A DNA stretch of 64,000 nucleotides from Treponema sp. (GTDB taxonomy: Bacteria > Spirochaetota > Spirochaetia > Treponematales > Breznakiellaceae). Under the pieces are notes generated by a model. It had not been told where the DNA came from. It worked only from the letters and a program-made list of their open reading frames with translations, and searched no databases. The position numbers and the translations under genes were made by a program. Below, one piece after another: positions 11,772 to 21,382 of the stretch (position 1 is the stretch's first letter; each line of letters starts with the position of its first letter). The stretch spans positions 1 to 64,000 of the forward strand of contig JAITUR010000061.1 of the NCBI GenBank assembly GCA_031286205.1, written 5' to 3'.

Positions 11772-13188
11772 TTTCTTCGTCTTGATTAAACTCTAAATCT
11801 CCAAGCAGATCAAAAGTTTCAGAAGCAGGCAGCCCCTCGAACGATTTTAATTTTCTTTCTATTGTTCTGGATTTTGTTTCTACATTATCGATTTCTTTGG
11901 TTGCCGAAATAAGTTTTTTCTTTGTATTTGCCAAAGCTTCTCCAAAATTTCTAAACCCTGTTTTAACTGCGTTTAATGTATTTAATATTTCGTTTGATTG
12001 TTTTTCTATTCCTAGAGTATCAAACCCCATTTTTAAACTGTTTAGAAGAGCAGAAAAATTAGTGGGACCAACAACGGTTATCCTGTAATCGTTGTATATA
12101 TCGACACAAAGAGAATTTCTTTTTATAATTTCTGCAAATAAACCTTCCGTTGGAACAAACATAAGAGCAAAAGGCGTAGTCATGGGAGAATTTATATATT
12201 TTTCTTTTATTCTTTTTGCTTCTTTTTTTATTGTAGATTCGAACTGTCCAGAAATTGATTTTATTTCTTCTTTTGAAATTCCGCCCTCGTAAGCTTCTAC
12301 CAATCGTTGATAATCTTCCAGCGGGAATTTGGAATCGACAGGAAGAAGAAGCGGTTCGTTTCTTTCGTTTTTGTTGGGAAGTTTTATTACATAATCCACC
12401 CTTTCGGAAGTTTCTTTATTAACGATTGCCTGTTTTTCGAATTGATCCGGAGCCAGAATTAACTCCAGTATGGAGCCTAATTGATTCTCTCCAAAGTTTC
12501 CGCGCTGGCTTACATTTGTAAGTACTTTTTTTAAATCCCCTACACCGGTAGCCAGAGTCTGCATTTCGCCAAGACCTTTTTGTACTTTTTCCAGTTGATT
12601 ATTAACTAATTGGAAAGAATCGTTTAATCGTTTTTCCAGTGTATCGTGTAATTTCTCGTCTACTGTCCGGCGCATTAATTCCAGTTTATCGTTGTTATCT
12701 TTTTGAATATCCTGTAATTTTCTTTCTACTGTAGATCTATTATTTTCCAGACTGTCTTTTGTCTCTTTGGCAAGAGCTTTAAGTTCCGAATTCATGTGTT
12801 CGGAAAATTTTGTCAGATTTCTTGTTAACCAGTCGCTTAGATCTTTTATGGATTTGCTTAATTCTTCTCTGTTATTTTTTAGTCCATCTTCCAGAAGTTT
12901 AGATATACCCTGCATTTTATTGTCGATTATTCCCGTGATATTTGTAATTTGGGACGATAATTTTGTTTCCACAGGTGTAAGGGTTTTTATTAATTCGTCT
13001 CTATTTTTGGAAAATTCGTCGCGGATTGCTCCTTCATTTTTTTCCAGCCTGTCTTTAAAATCGATTAAATTCTTGGAAATATCTTCCTGTGAACCTTTCT
13101 GGCTTTTAAGAGCGGAATAAACAGCGATTATTATTTGAATAATAGACAAAACAATAAGGGTAAAAATAAGAAATAGACTAATTTCCAT
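11764..13188 (-). CDS. rmuC: DNA recombination protein RmuC
   Basis: N-terminal TM plus coiled coil, LPVDSKFPLEDYQRL, FALMFVPTEGLFAE. Confidence 0.92.
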   Translation of the reverse strand: MEISLFLIFTLIVLSIIQIIIAVYSALKSQKGSQEDISKNLIDFKDRLEKNEGAIRDEFSKNRDELIKTLTPVETKLSSQITNITGIIDNKMQGISKLLEDGLKNNREELSKSIKDLSDWLTRNLTKFSEHMNSELKALAKETKDSLENNRSTVERKLQDIQKDNNDKLELMRRTVDEKLHDTLEKRLNDSFQLVNNQLEKVQKGLGEMQTLATGVGDLKKVLTNVSQRGNFGENQLGSILELILAPDQFEKQAIVNKETSERVDYVIKLPNKNERNEPLLLPVDSKFPLEDYQRLVEAYEGGISKEEIKSISGQFESTIKKEAKRIKEKYINSPMTTPFALMFVPTEGLFAEIIKRNSLCVDIYNDYRITVVGPTNFSALLNSLKMGFDTLGIEKQSNEILNTLNAVKTGFRNFGEALANTKKKLISATKEIDNVETKSRTIERKLKSFEGLPASETFDLLGDLEFNQDEESE

Positions 13189-13235
13189 AGAGGCTCCTTT
13201 TTATCAATTTTAACGGAAACCTCAAAATCATGCAA

Positions 13236-13264
13236 TTGACAAAACCGGTTAAAAATAGATACAT
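13236..13264 (+). promoter_or_regulatory. Predicted sigma70-type promoter of tRNA-Leu
   Basis: TTGACA at 13236-13241 followed after about 17 nt by an AT-rich -10 (atacat) just upstream of the tRNA. Confidence 0.5.
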
Positions 13265-13273
13265 TATAAGAAA

Positions 13274-13355
13274 GCGAGAGTGGTGGAACTGGCAGACACG
13301 CTAGACTTAGGATCTAGTGCCACTAGGCTTAAGGGTTCAAGTCCCTTCTCTCGCA
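13274..13355 (+). tRNA. tRNA-Leu (anticodon TAG)
   Basis: Acceptor gcgagag/ctctcgc, anticodon arm ctaga-cttagga-tctag, T arm gggttcaagtccc, variable arm present. Confidence 0.95.
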
Positions 13356-13418
13356 GGAATTAATAAAAAAGATAAATATTTTTTATTAAAATGAGTATAA
13401 ATTGTCAAGGAGTTATAT

Positions 13419-14801
13419 ATGAAAAAATTAAAATTGATTGTATTTATTATTTTATTAAGGATGATAGGAGCTTCTGTAATTCCCTGTACCCATATTATGG
13501 CTCAGAGCGCAAGGGTTCCGGAATCGCTTAGGGGTACGGAAATTGTAATTGGTAATTGGTTTTATGATTATGACACAAACACTTTCCAGCCGCGAGATGA
13601 ATCCGAGAAAAGAGTTCTTGATTGGCGTATCAAGATACAGAGAGAAAATGGCTTTACTATGCGCGAAAGAAACATTGCAAACTGGAACGAAATGCTCCGG
13701 TTAGCCGATACATCCATTAGGAGCGGAACTCCCGCTGCAACAGTGTTTTTGCTGCAGGGAAATTGGGCAATGTCTTTAATTACACAGGGTCTTGCGTATC
13801 CTGTCAGCGAAAGCAAGGTTGTAAATTTAAGGAATCCACGGCCTGTAGAAAGAGGCCAAAAGCCGCCTGAATGGAATCCGTTAACCAATGATATATATAA
13901 TTTTGGCGGAAAATCATACGCTTTTAGTGTCGGCGTTAACTTATACAATGCGCAAGTTGTTTTTTTTAATAAAAGGCTCTTTCGCGAAGCCGGTCTCGAT
14001 CCTAATCTTCCCTATGATATGCAAAAAAACGGAACATGGACATGGGGAAATTTTATTGATATTTGCAGAAAGCTTACCCGCGATACTAATAATGACGGTA
14101 TTATTGATACCTATGCTCTGCCCGCAGATCTTTCTACAGATATTCTTGATGCTGTTGTTTCCAGTAATGGAGCGCAGTATGTCAGAAGGGATGCAAGAGG
14201 CAGATTTGTTAATGCGACAGGCAGACCGGAGTTCCTTGAAGCTCTTCTATTTACCATAAGATTAAAAAACGAAAATATTATGAAACCGAAGCCTGAAAGA
14301 TCCGACTGGAATTGGTATAAAGCCGAATTTACCGGTGGCAATGTTGCAATGCTCATAGATGAATCATATGTTTGGAATGAATTACGCAACATGAGGGACG
14401 ATTGGGGCATGGTATTATTTCCCAAAGGGTCAAGGTCTCGAACATACCGTGTTTTTACCCGCGAAAATGTAATGGTCATTCCTTCGACATTCAGCCCTGC
14501 CGATGTAGACAGGATTATGTATGCCCTGACTTTATGGTATACACCTCAGACAAATCCAAATGATTGGAAGTCGGGAATGTATGATCATTTCCGCGATTCT
14601 CGTGCTGTGGATGAAACCCTGGAACTTATTCGAGACACCAGATTACATATACACAGAAATTACACTTTTATTCCCGGTATGAATCGCGGACATATTGCCT
14701 GGGAAATGTGGCATCATGAAGGAGACCCTGCACAGTTAATCGAAAGAGTTGCCGAAAACTGGAACAGCTTGATTACTGATGTTAATGATGCTCTTTTCTG
14801 A
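13419..14801 (+). CDS. Extracellular solute-binding protein (carbohydrate ABC transporter type)
   Basis: Signal peptide; FNKRLFREAGLDPN and GTWTWGNFIDICRKLTRDTNNDGIIDTYAL are typical of SBP family 1. Confidence 0.88.
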   Translation: MKKLKLIVFIILLRMIGASVIPCTHIMAQSARVPESLRGTEIVIGNWFYDYDTNTFQPRDESEKRVLDWRIKIQRENGFTMRERNIANWNEMLRLADTSIRSGTPAATVFLLQGNWAMSLITQGLAYPVSESKVVNLRNPRPVERGQKPPEWNPLTNDIYNFGGKSYAFSVGVNLYNAQVVFFNKRLFREAGLDPNLPYDMQKNGTWTWGNFIDICRKLTRDTNNDGIIDTYALPADLSTDILDAVVSSNGAQYVRRDARGRFVNATGRPEFLEALLFTIRLKNENIMKPKPERSDWNWYKAEFTGGNVAMLIDESYVWNELRNMRDDWGMVLFPKGSRSRTYRVFTRENVMVIPSTFSPADVDRIMYALTLWYTPQTNPNDWKSGMYDHFRDSRAVDETLELIRDTRLHIHRNYTFIPGMNRGHIAWEMWHHEGDPAQLIERVAENWNSLITDVNDALF

Positions 14802-15195
14802 ATTCTGGGGAAAACTTGTTCAGGAATTCTTTAGGTGTTACTATTTCTTTTTCTTTCGGAAAATGCTTAATATTGCCGGTAATAAAATATTGAGTTCCTG
14901 TGGATTTATAGACTTCATAGAATTTTTTATCAGATTTGTCGGAGAAATCTATTTTTACAGATTCTGCAAGAATAAATACCCATTCTTTCTTAATGAATTC
15001 AATAATTATTTTAACTAAATCTTTGTTTATTTTGAATTTATCTCTATTTAGGACATCAATATACTCAACTAATATTCTATTGTCGTAAGAAATAAATAAT
15101 TTTTTATTAAATACTTTTAAGAAAATTTCGCCCGGTGTGCTTGAAGAATTTAGCAGGGCAGAAACAATGACATTTGTATCTATGACGATTTTCAT
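14782..15195 (-). CDS. PIN-domain toxin (PIN_3 / COG1569-like)
   Basis: MKIVIDTNVIVSALLN...; overlaps an antitoxin-like gene by 4 bp. Confidence 0.85.
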   Translation of the reverse strand: MKIVIDTNVIVSALLNSSSTPGEIFLKVFNKKLFISYDNRILVEYIDVLNRDKFKINKDLVKIIIEFIKKEWVFILAESVKIDFSDKSDKKFYEVYKSTGTQYFITGNIKHFPKEKEIVTPKEFLNKFSPEFRKEHH

Positions 15196-15479
15196 TTTTT
15201 ATATTCTTTTCTAGACAGATTTATTTCATTGTTTATTTCTTGCAGAGTTATTTTATTTGTACCATTTTCTATGGATTGCTGTTGAATTTGCTTTAATGCC
15301 ATTATTGTCTGAGCCTGCCTGATAGCGGATAAATTTTCTTCCAGGTTTCTATCGGTTAATGGCGTTAATAAAGCTATAGGTTTTCCGTTGTTAGTTATAA
15401 TCATTTCTCTTTCTTTTGGCAGCTCTTTCCAAATTTTGGCAGAAGATGTTCGAAAATCTCTTACACTGATAAATTGCAT
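15192..15479 (-). CDS. Phd/YefM-family antitoxin
   Basis: MQFISVRDFRTSSAKIWKELPKEREMIITNNGKPIALLTPL; start chosen at 15479. Confidence 0.85.
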   Translation of the reverse strand: MQFISVRDFRTSSAKIWKELPKEREMIITNNGKPIALLTPLTDRNLEENLSAIRQAQTIMALKQIQQQSIENGTNKITLQEINNEINLSRKEYKK

Positions 15480-15542
15480 AATTTTACCTCTAAGTAACAT
15501 GGTGCACAATTGTCCCTCATTTGCCAACAGGAAAATGCGCAT

Positions 15543-15596
15543 AAAAAAAGACGATGTGCCTGGACGTCAGGGTCAAAGACCCATTGCACACCGTCT
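15543..15596 (-). terminator. Strong intrinsic-terminator-like hairpin on the minus strand
   Basis: Minus strand AGACGGTGTGC...GCACATCGTCT followed by TTTTTTT; inner hairpin GGGTC-TTT-GACCC. Confidence 0.75.
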
Positions 15597-15815
15597 GATT
15601 TAGAGAGGTTACCCTCCCGGTACTATAATATCGGCTTAATTCCTACGGGACTTTAGGGGGAAAACACGGTAAAACCGGCAAAATCCGGCATTTAAGGGCT
15701 GAATATTGATGCTGGGATTACACTTCTCCCTGAACAGGGTTTTCGTGGGCAAAGTGCGCTGTATGTGTTTTTGATCCATAAATCCCAAGCAAGGGGCGAC
15801 AGCACTGAGTCTCCA
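15547..15815 (-). ncRNA. Candidate structured intergenic RNA (class unknown)
   Basis: About 270 nt non-coding, GC-richer than its neighbours, interleaved complementary segments (pseudoknot-like), ends in the terminator above. Confidence 0.4.
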
Positions 15816-15831
15816 AAATAATTAAAAATTT

Positions 15832-16908
15832 TTATTCCACAAACTCGTTATACGAAGTGTGTTTTTTATTTCTCTCATTACATTTTTTCCTATGGTACTC
15901 TAAATAATGTATTCTTTCTTTTGAAAAATCAAAATATTTTTGCTTTTCGTTAATACTCCATTTTTCTAATATTTCTTTTACTTTATTATTATAAACTAAT
16001 ATTTTACCGTCATCTGAAAATGAAATAAAATATTTATCAAATATTTTATCTATATGCGGAGATAGTAAAATGCCATTATTTCCATTTAAACGCTCTTCGT
16101 TGGAAGATTCTTTCCAGGGTTTAATGTGACTTGCAATTAAGATCTCTATAAAATCAATATCAGTTACTTTGCATTTTTTATCAATTTCCACAACTCTTTT
16201 CCTGAATAGTCCTTGCCCTTTTCGAGCTAATACCAATTGCTCCTTTTCTGTATTAGATATGTTTTGAGAATGTATTTGCGCAATATCAAGATCAATTAAT
16301 TCATTTTTCTTTAGTTTTTGTAATTCATCTTTGAATTTTGGTTTACCTATGATGAATTCGTTAATTGCATCAACAATAAAATAATTATTTAAAATATCAT
16401 ATTCATTGATTAAGCCTGTTTGAATTTCATGAATTAAGCAATAGTTTTTCCAAGAATTTATTGTTTCAGAAATATTATATCCCAATGCTTTTAATGAATC
16501 TATTGTTTTATTGTTTATTATTGAATATTTATTCTTATTTACTCTATTTAAATATATCGAAGCAATTCCTAAGCCCCACCCGCGAAATTGACTTCTTTTA
16601 GAGAATAACCAATTTTCTATGCCAAAAGTTTCAGAAAAAGGTTCTAATATGTACTCTCTAAATTCAACATATTTTTTTATTAAAGAATTCCTTTTAAATT
16701 CATTTACAGTTCTTTGCCCTCCACTTTGAATTTTTCCTCCATCACGGGTAAAATCATAAAAAAAATCTATAAATTCATCTTTTGACAATGATTCTATATT
16801 TTCTTTTGTTATCTTTTCCGAGTAATAGTCTTCAAATTTACCATGATTTTTTTCATACCACTTGTAAAATTCTTCAAGTAATATATAAAAATATTCTTTG
16901 CGTTCCAT
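15832..16908 (-). CDS. HNH endonuclease, restriction-endonuclease-like (HNH_2 type C-terminus)
   Basis: C-terminal pattern GLFRKRVVEIDKKCKVTDIDFIEILIASHIKPWKESSNEERLNGNNGILLSPHIDKIFDKYFISF. Confidence 0.85.
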   Translation of the reverse strand: MERKEYFYILLEEFYKWYEKNHGKFEDYYSEKITKENIESLSKDEFIDFFYDFTRDGGKIQSGGQRTVNEFKRNSLIKKYVEFREYILEPFSETFGIENWLFSKRSQFRGWGLGIASIYLNRVNKNKYSIINNKTIDSLKALGYNISETINSWKNYCLIHEIQTGLINEYDILNNYFIVDAINEFIIGKPKFKDELQKLKKNELIDLDIAQIHSQNISNTEKEQLVLARKGQGLFRKRVVEIDKKCKVTDIDFIEILIASHIKPWKESSNEERLNGNNGILLSPHIDKIFDKYFISFSDDGKILVYNNKVKEILEKWSINEKQKYFDFSKERIHYLEYHRKKCNERNKKHTSYNEFVE

Positions 16909-16927
16909 AAATAAACCTCCTTGCTTC

Positions 16928-18319
16928 TTATTCTATATACTTAATATCAAAGCTTACGGTGCCGTAAGCAGCATTTTCATCAACAAAATCAGTACCGTTC
17001 CACCCTTTACCCCTAAATCCATTGCCCCAGTTTACGGTTACATCAGAGCCGGAATATCTTGCAGGTATTGAACCATAACCTATTGCTCCCTGTGGTACAC
17101 GAATAGTTGTAAAACTTCCCGATACTACAGGACCAAGCAACGGAGCATTACTTCCCATAGTGATAACACGGTTGCTGGTACCACCACTACGGGTGAAAGC
17201 TCCCGTACCTATGTAAGTAACCGCCGGAAAATTCATTTCTTCTTCAAAACGAGACTCATTGAAAGCATTATCGCCAATGTAAGTAACTGCTGAAAAGTTA
17301 ATTCTTTCTAAGCGACGATACTGGAAAGCATAACCTCCAATGGAAGTTGCCGCAGGAAAGTTAGTGACGTGTAAAGGAATTCGGCTGGATGTAATACTAT
17401 AAAGACGATTGTCCTCATACATATAGGGACTAATAGCGAAAGCATAATCGCCAATGGAAATTGTCGCAGGAAAGTTTACAGATAGTAACTTTACACAGTT
17501 CAAAAAAGCATAATCGCCAATGGAAATTGCTGCTGGAAATTTTGCGCTTAGTAAATTTCCAAGGCTTCCTAAATTTACACAGCTAGCAAAAGCCCAATCT
17601 CCAATAGAAATAACCTCTGGAAAGTTTATGCTTTGCAATACACCACAGCCACCAAAAGCATAATTGCCAATAGAAATTGCCGCCGGAAAGTTTGCGCTTC
17701 TTAAATAAGAATTTGTGAAAGCATAATCTCCAATGGAAATTGCCGCCGGAAAGTTTACGCTTTGTAAAGCGCTACAGGTAGAAAAAGCATTATCGCCAAT
17801 AGAAGTAACTGATTGAGAACTCACGCTCTCTAAAACAATATATCTACTACTAATATGATAATGATGAGCAGACTCATCAGAAAGCACACCCCCAAAAGCA
17901 TTATCACCGATGCTTCTTGCAACATTAGGCAGAACAATAGAAACTATTCTTTCTTTTCCAGCGGAAAGAGTACTAGCATTAGGAGAATAGAACGAAGTAC
18001 TATTCATCTTGCAAGGAGAAAGATCCAGGTTAACATATTTTCCTGTCGAACCAATTGTAGCAAGCAGTTGACCCCAGCCGCTGCTTTCGCTCTGCGTATC
18101 CCCAAGATTAATATTTATGGTAAGAAATATAGGATTTTTTGCTGTTCGCCCACCAGTATGCCTTGAAAGATAATCAGACACAGCAGAAATACTGGTAAAA
18201 ACAGGTGCTTCGGATGTCCCGGATTTATTTGAAGTTGATTTAACCGGATCATCACAAGTAACAAATACCAGCGAAAAAATCACTGCCAAAATCATCGTAA
18301 ATATTGCGTTTTTCTTCAT
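16928..18319 (-). CDS. BspA-like leucine-rich-repeat (LRR_5) surface lipoprotein
   Basis: Lipoprotein signal MKKNAIFTMILAVIFSLVFVTC; multiple AxSIGDYAFxxCxxLxSxNFPAA repeats. Start chosen at 18319. Confidence 0.88.
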   Translation of the reverse strand: MKKNAIFTMILAVIFSLVFVTCDDPVKSTSNKSGTSEAPVFTSISAVSDYLSRHTGGRTAKNPIFLTININLGDTQSESSGWGQLLATIGSTGKYVNLDLSPCKMNSTSFYSPNASTLSAGKERIVSIVLPNVARSIGDNAFGGVLSDESAHHYHISSRYIVLESVSSQSVTSIGDNAFSTCSALQSVNFPAAISIGDYAFTNSYLRSANFPAAISIGNYAFGGCGVLQSINFPEVISIGDWAFASCVNLGSLGNLLSAKFPAAISIGDYAFLNCVKLLSVNFPATISIGDYAFAISPYMYEDNRLYSITSSRIPLHVTNFPAATSIGGYAFQYRRLERINFSAVTYIGDNAFNESRFEEEMNFPAVTYIGTGAFTRSGGTSNRVITMGSNAPLLGPVVSGSFTTIRVPQGAIGYGSIPARYSGSDVTVNWGNGFRGKGWNGTDFVDENAAYGTVSFDIKYIE

Positions 18320-18432
18320 ATTTGACCTCTCTTTTTTTGCCGTAAAGGGCAATTTTAATCTAACGATGGCGCAACGCACCGGTAATTTCCCTTAAAACTA
18401 TAGACCATGTCAAGAGCTATATAATTATATAA

Positions 18433-18451
18433 TAGACCGTAAAATGAACTA
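18433..18451. promoter_or_regulatory. Operator-like half-conserved palindrome
   Basis: TAGACCGTAAAATGAACTA, matching the perfect palindrome at 18571. Confidence 0.45.
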
Positions 18452-18570
18452 TTGTCAAGTTTTTTAGTTTATTTTTTAGCTGTAAATTGCAATTAAATCG
18501 TACAAATTTCCGGGAAAACTTGCTAAATCCGATTTAACTTCCGAAAATAACTTATTTAAGGTTAACTTAG

Positions 18571-18589
18571 TAGACCTTAAAATGGTCTA
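18571..18589. promoter_or_regulatory. Operator-like palindrome
   Basis: TAGACC-TTAAAAT-GGTCTA immediately upstream of an XRE regulator. Confidence 0.6.
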
Positions 18590-18615
18590 TTTATAAAATC
18601 AATCTATACTATAGT

Positions 18616-18996
18616 ATGGTTAAGAAAACAATCGCTCAAATTTTCGCTGAAAATGTAATTCATTACAGGAAAAAACATGGGCGTTCTCAGTATGATTTGG
18701 CTATTTTAAGCGGAATTAGCAGAACCATGATTAGCCATTATGAAAGAGAGGGGATTTTACCAACTTCCGATCGTTTACAGGCTTTAGCAGATTCTTTGAC
18801 AATTCCGGTATATAAGCTTTTTATGGAAAGCAAGAAAGACATAAACCCCGAAACAGATTTATCAAATATCGATCCCAGAAGCGTAAAAAAACTCCGGGAT
18901 ATCCTTTCCCTTCCACCGGAAGATCGCAATGATCTTTATCGTATTTTGAATAAAATGCTTCGTAAAAATCAACTGGAAAACCAAAACCGGAAATAA
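18616..18996 (+). CDS. XRE-family transcriptional regulator
   Basis: HTH_3: IHYRKKHGRSQYDLAILSGISRTMISHYEREGILPTSDRLQALADSL. Confidence 0.88.
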   Translation: MVKKTIAQIFAENVIHYRKKHGRSQYDLAILSGISRTMISHYEREGILPTSDRLQALADSLTIPVYKLFMESKKDINPETDLSNIDPRSVKKLRDILSLPPEDRNDLYRILNKMLRKNQLENQNRK

Positions 18997-19019
18997 GTTT
19001 TAAATCCAACAAATTCCCA

Positions 19020-19048
19020 TTGACAGTCCTGTCAAAAAATGTTAAAAT
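19020..19048 (+). promoter_or_regulatory. Sigma70-type promoter with overlapping palindrome
   Basis: TTGACA-N17-TAAAAT; the -35 lies in TTGACAG-TC-CTGTCAA. Confidence 0.7.
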
Positions 19049-19083
19049 ACTCTTATAAAATAACCCAAAAGGGAGGCCAGCAG

Positions 19084-20190
19084 ATGGCAAAAGTAGAAAT
19101 GAAATCCATTTCAAAGGTTTATGATGGCGGCGTCCGCGCTGTTGACAATGCCAACATAACAGTCGAAGACAAGGAATTTGTCGTTCTTGTAGGTCCGTCC
19201 GGTTGTGGTAAATCTACCACTCTCCGTATGGTCGCCGGTTTAGAGGATATCACCGAAGGTGAACTCCTTATAGACGGCGAAAAAATGAACGATGTTCCGC
19301 CCAAAGACAGGAATATCGCAATGGTATTCCAGAACTACGCTCTTTACCCCCATATGTCAGTCTATGAAAACATGGCGTTCGGTCTGCGCATTAAAAAGGT
19401 TCCAAAAGCCGAAATTGATAAGCGCGTTAACGAAGCCGCCCGTATTCTGGATATAGAAAAATTCCTGGATCGCAAGCCAAAGGCTCTTTCCGGCGGTCAA
19501 AGACAGCGTGTCGCGGTAGGCCGTGCCATTGTCCGTAACCCCAAGGTCTTCTTGTTTGACGAACCTCTTTCCAACTTGGATGCCAAGCTGCGCGTACAGA
19601 TGAGGGCGGAGCTTTCCGACCTTCACCTTCGCCTTAATGCAACCATGATCTATGTAACCCACGACCAGGTAGAAGCTATGACCATGGCAAGCAAAATCGT
19701 TGTTATGAAAGACGGAAAAGTTCAGCAGATTGGCGCGCCGTTATTCCTTTACAACTGGCCGGTAAACAAATTCGTAGCAGGATTTATCGGATCCCCGCCC
19801 ATGAACTTCCTTACCGTAAAAGTAATGGAAGAAGGCAGCTCCATTGTTTTGGACGAAGGTTCGTTTAAAATTAAAGCCGACGATTCCCATATCGAACATC
19901 TAAAAAAATATATCGGTAAGGAAGCGTTCTTTGGCATTAGACCGGAAGATTTAATCTATTCCGACAAAGAAGTTAAAAACAGCATGACCGTAAAGGTAAC
20001 AGTTGTAGAACCTCTTGGCGCGGATATTCATCTGTGGCTGACAACAGAAACCCAGCCATTGGTAGCACGCACAGAGCCCAACCATGTATTTAAAGTTGGC
20101 GATACCGCATACTTTACCCCAAAAATGGACAAGGCGCGCTACTTTGACAAGGAAACAGAACTGGCAATTATTCCTTCGCCCGGGTCATGA
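19084..20190 (+). CDS. Carbohydrate ABC transporter ATP-binding protein (UgpC/MsmK/MalK type)
   Basis: Walker [10 protein letters not shown], signature [18 protein letters not shown]-terminal TOBE domain. Confidence 0.95.
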   Translation: MAKVEMKSISKVYDGGVRAVDNANITVEDKEFVVLVGPSGCGKSTTLRMVAGLEDITEGELLIDGEKMNDVPPKDRNIAMVFQNYALYPHMSVYENMAFGLRIKKVPKAEIDKRVNEAARILDIEKFLDRKPKALSGGQRQRVAVGRAIVRNPKVFLFDEPLSNLDAKLRVQMRAELSDLHLRLNATMIYVTHDQVEAMTMASKIVVMKDGKVQQIGAPLFLYNWPVNKFVAGFIGSPPMNFLTVKVMEEGSSIVLDEGSFKIKADDSHIEHLKKYIGKEAFFGIRPEDLIYSDKEVKNSMTVKVTVVEPLGADIHLWLTTETQPLVARTEPNHVFKVGDTAYFTPKMDKARYFDKETELAIIPSPGS

Positions 20191-20213
20191 TCAATTAATT
20201 AAGTCACGAATAA

Positions 20214-20251
20214 AAGGGCTGTCCAAGAAGTATCTTGGACAGCCTTTTTTC
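20214..20251 (+). terminator. Intrinsic terminator
   Basis: GGCTGTCCAAGaagtatCTTGGACAGCC-TTTTTT. Confidence 0.85.
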
Positions 20252-20252
20252 A

Positions 20253-20367
20253 TGCTGCTTTCCGTATGCTACTTCCCGCCCTGGTTGCGGTATTTCCCCG
20301 GACTGACCCCGGTGTAGGCTTTAAAGATTTTAGAGAACCAGCTCTGGTCTTCGAAACAACAGTTGGT
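20253..20367. repeat. 115-bp direct repeat, copy 1 (duplicated 3' end of AraC-family gene)
   Basis: Identical to 23514-23628, which contains the last 33 codons of the AraC-type gene plus flank. Confidence 0.95.
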
Positions 20368-20543
20368 GGCAAGCGATCTGTTGAACAACTAGATGACTTT
20401 CTATTTACATTGAATACTCACAAACGCAATTCTGCCACCATTAGTGGCAGAAATATGCTGGACAAAAGATGTTTTGATTACTTTATTCCCTTTTCTTTTT
20501 TTCTTTCGTTATGTTATACTAAAAATCAAGGAGAGAAAGATTT

Positions 20544-20774
20544 ATGCCCCAAACAATGACCCTTGATGAAAAACTCGCAATATCAATGAAGGCTTGTGCT
20601 TTGTATCAAGCTGGTGATACAGAAGGATTTAGCCGAGTTATAAGGACAGCTCCTATGCCTCCATATCTTGCTAAAATATTTAAGGAAAAAGTAGGTGTTG
20701 AACCCCTATTAAAAGCTGGATATAATTTGTCGGAAGCAGAGGCAGAGTTTGGACATAACTGGCTTAATACTTAA
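20544..20774 (+). CDS. Conserved-looking small hypothetical protein, gene 1 of a two-gene unit
   Basis: SD aaggagag upstream of ATG; overlaps the next ORF. Confidence 0.65.
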   Translation: MPQTMTLDEKLAISMKACALYQAGDTEGFSRVIRTAPMPPYLAKIFKEKVGVEPLLKAGYNLSEAEAEFGHNWLNT

Positions 20775-21312
20775 AATAAATGACGCTGCGATTGCCATTG
20801 ATTTCGGTCGAAAAGGTTTTGCAACAAGAGGCAAAGCAGAAGAAGGGCGTATCTCCTATGAAACAGGCATAGTTGCGGCTTTGTCCGCTTTTAGAGATGC
20901 CCAATCAACCACCGATCCAAAAACAATAATCCTTGCAGAATACACCTTCCTAAATCAAGAATTACAATTTTGCGAACCAACAGATAAAGACAGCCTAAGC
21001 AGCCTTACCCAAGCCATACAAAGTTTTGACGATGCATTCCTTGCACTTCAAGCAGTAGAAGATAACAATCTTTATAAAGGGGCTGAATTAACCTACCCCC
21101 ACAATAAAAAATATCGGATCAGCGGTTTTCCAAAAGACGCTTTCCACATTGCCTGTATATCACATAAAACAAGACTACAAAACATACTCAGATCCCCCGG
21201 CATAGACCCCATCGAAAAATCCCTACTCAAACAGCGTTTTGCCAATCTCTCCACCGCCCAAAACGGCTATATCGAAAAACAGAAGAAAGCCTTACAAATA
21301 AATGAGCAATGA
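20749..21312 (+). CDS. Hypothetical protein, gene 2 of the unit
   Basis: 187-aa ORF overlapping the previous one by 26 bp; no recognised domain. Confidence 0.6.
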   Translation: MDITGLILKINDAAIAIDFGRKGFATRGKAEEGRISYETGIVAALSAFRDAQSTTDPKTIILAEYTFLNQELQFCEPTDKDSLSSLTQAIQSFDDAFLALQAVEDNNLYKGAELTYPHNKKYRISGFPKDAFHIACISHKTRLQNILRSPGIDPIEKSLLKQRFANLSTAQNGYIEKQKKALQINEQ

Positions 21313-21350
21313 GAAATTAGAAGTGATAAATGACAAGAAGGTCGCCAGCT

Positions 21351-21382
21351 GCTTAGAAAGCCACCCGCTTAGAAAGCCACCC
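21351..21382. repeat. 16-bp tandem duplication
   Basis: gcttagaaagccaccc x2. Confidence 0.9.

Noticed and set aside
15547-15815. HEARO/IscB omega-RNA hypothesis for the structured intergenic region
   Set aside because: The HNH protein looks like an HNH_2 restriction-type enzyme, not IscB/IsrB. The RNA candidate lies downstream of the gene rather than upstream.
20266-20559. 97-aa ORF starting inside the 115-bp repeat
   Set aside because: Its first third is the antisense of the duplicated AraC 3' end. There is no SD and the remainder is unrecognised.
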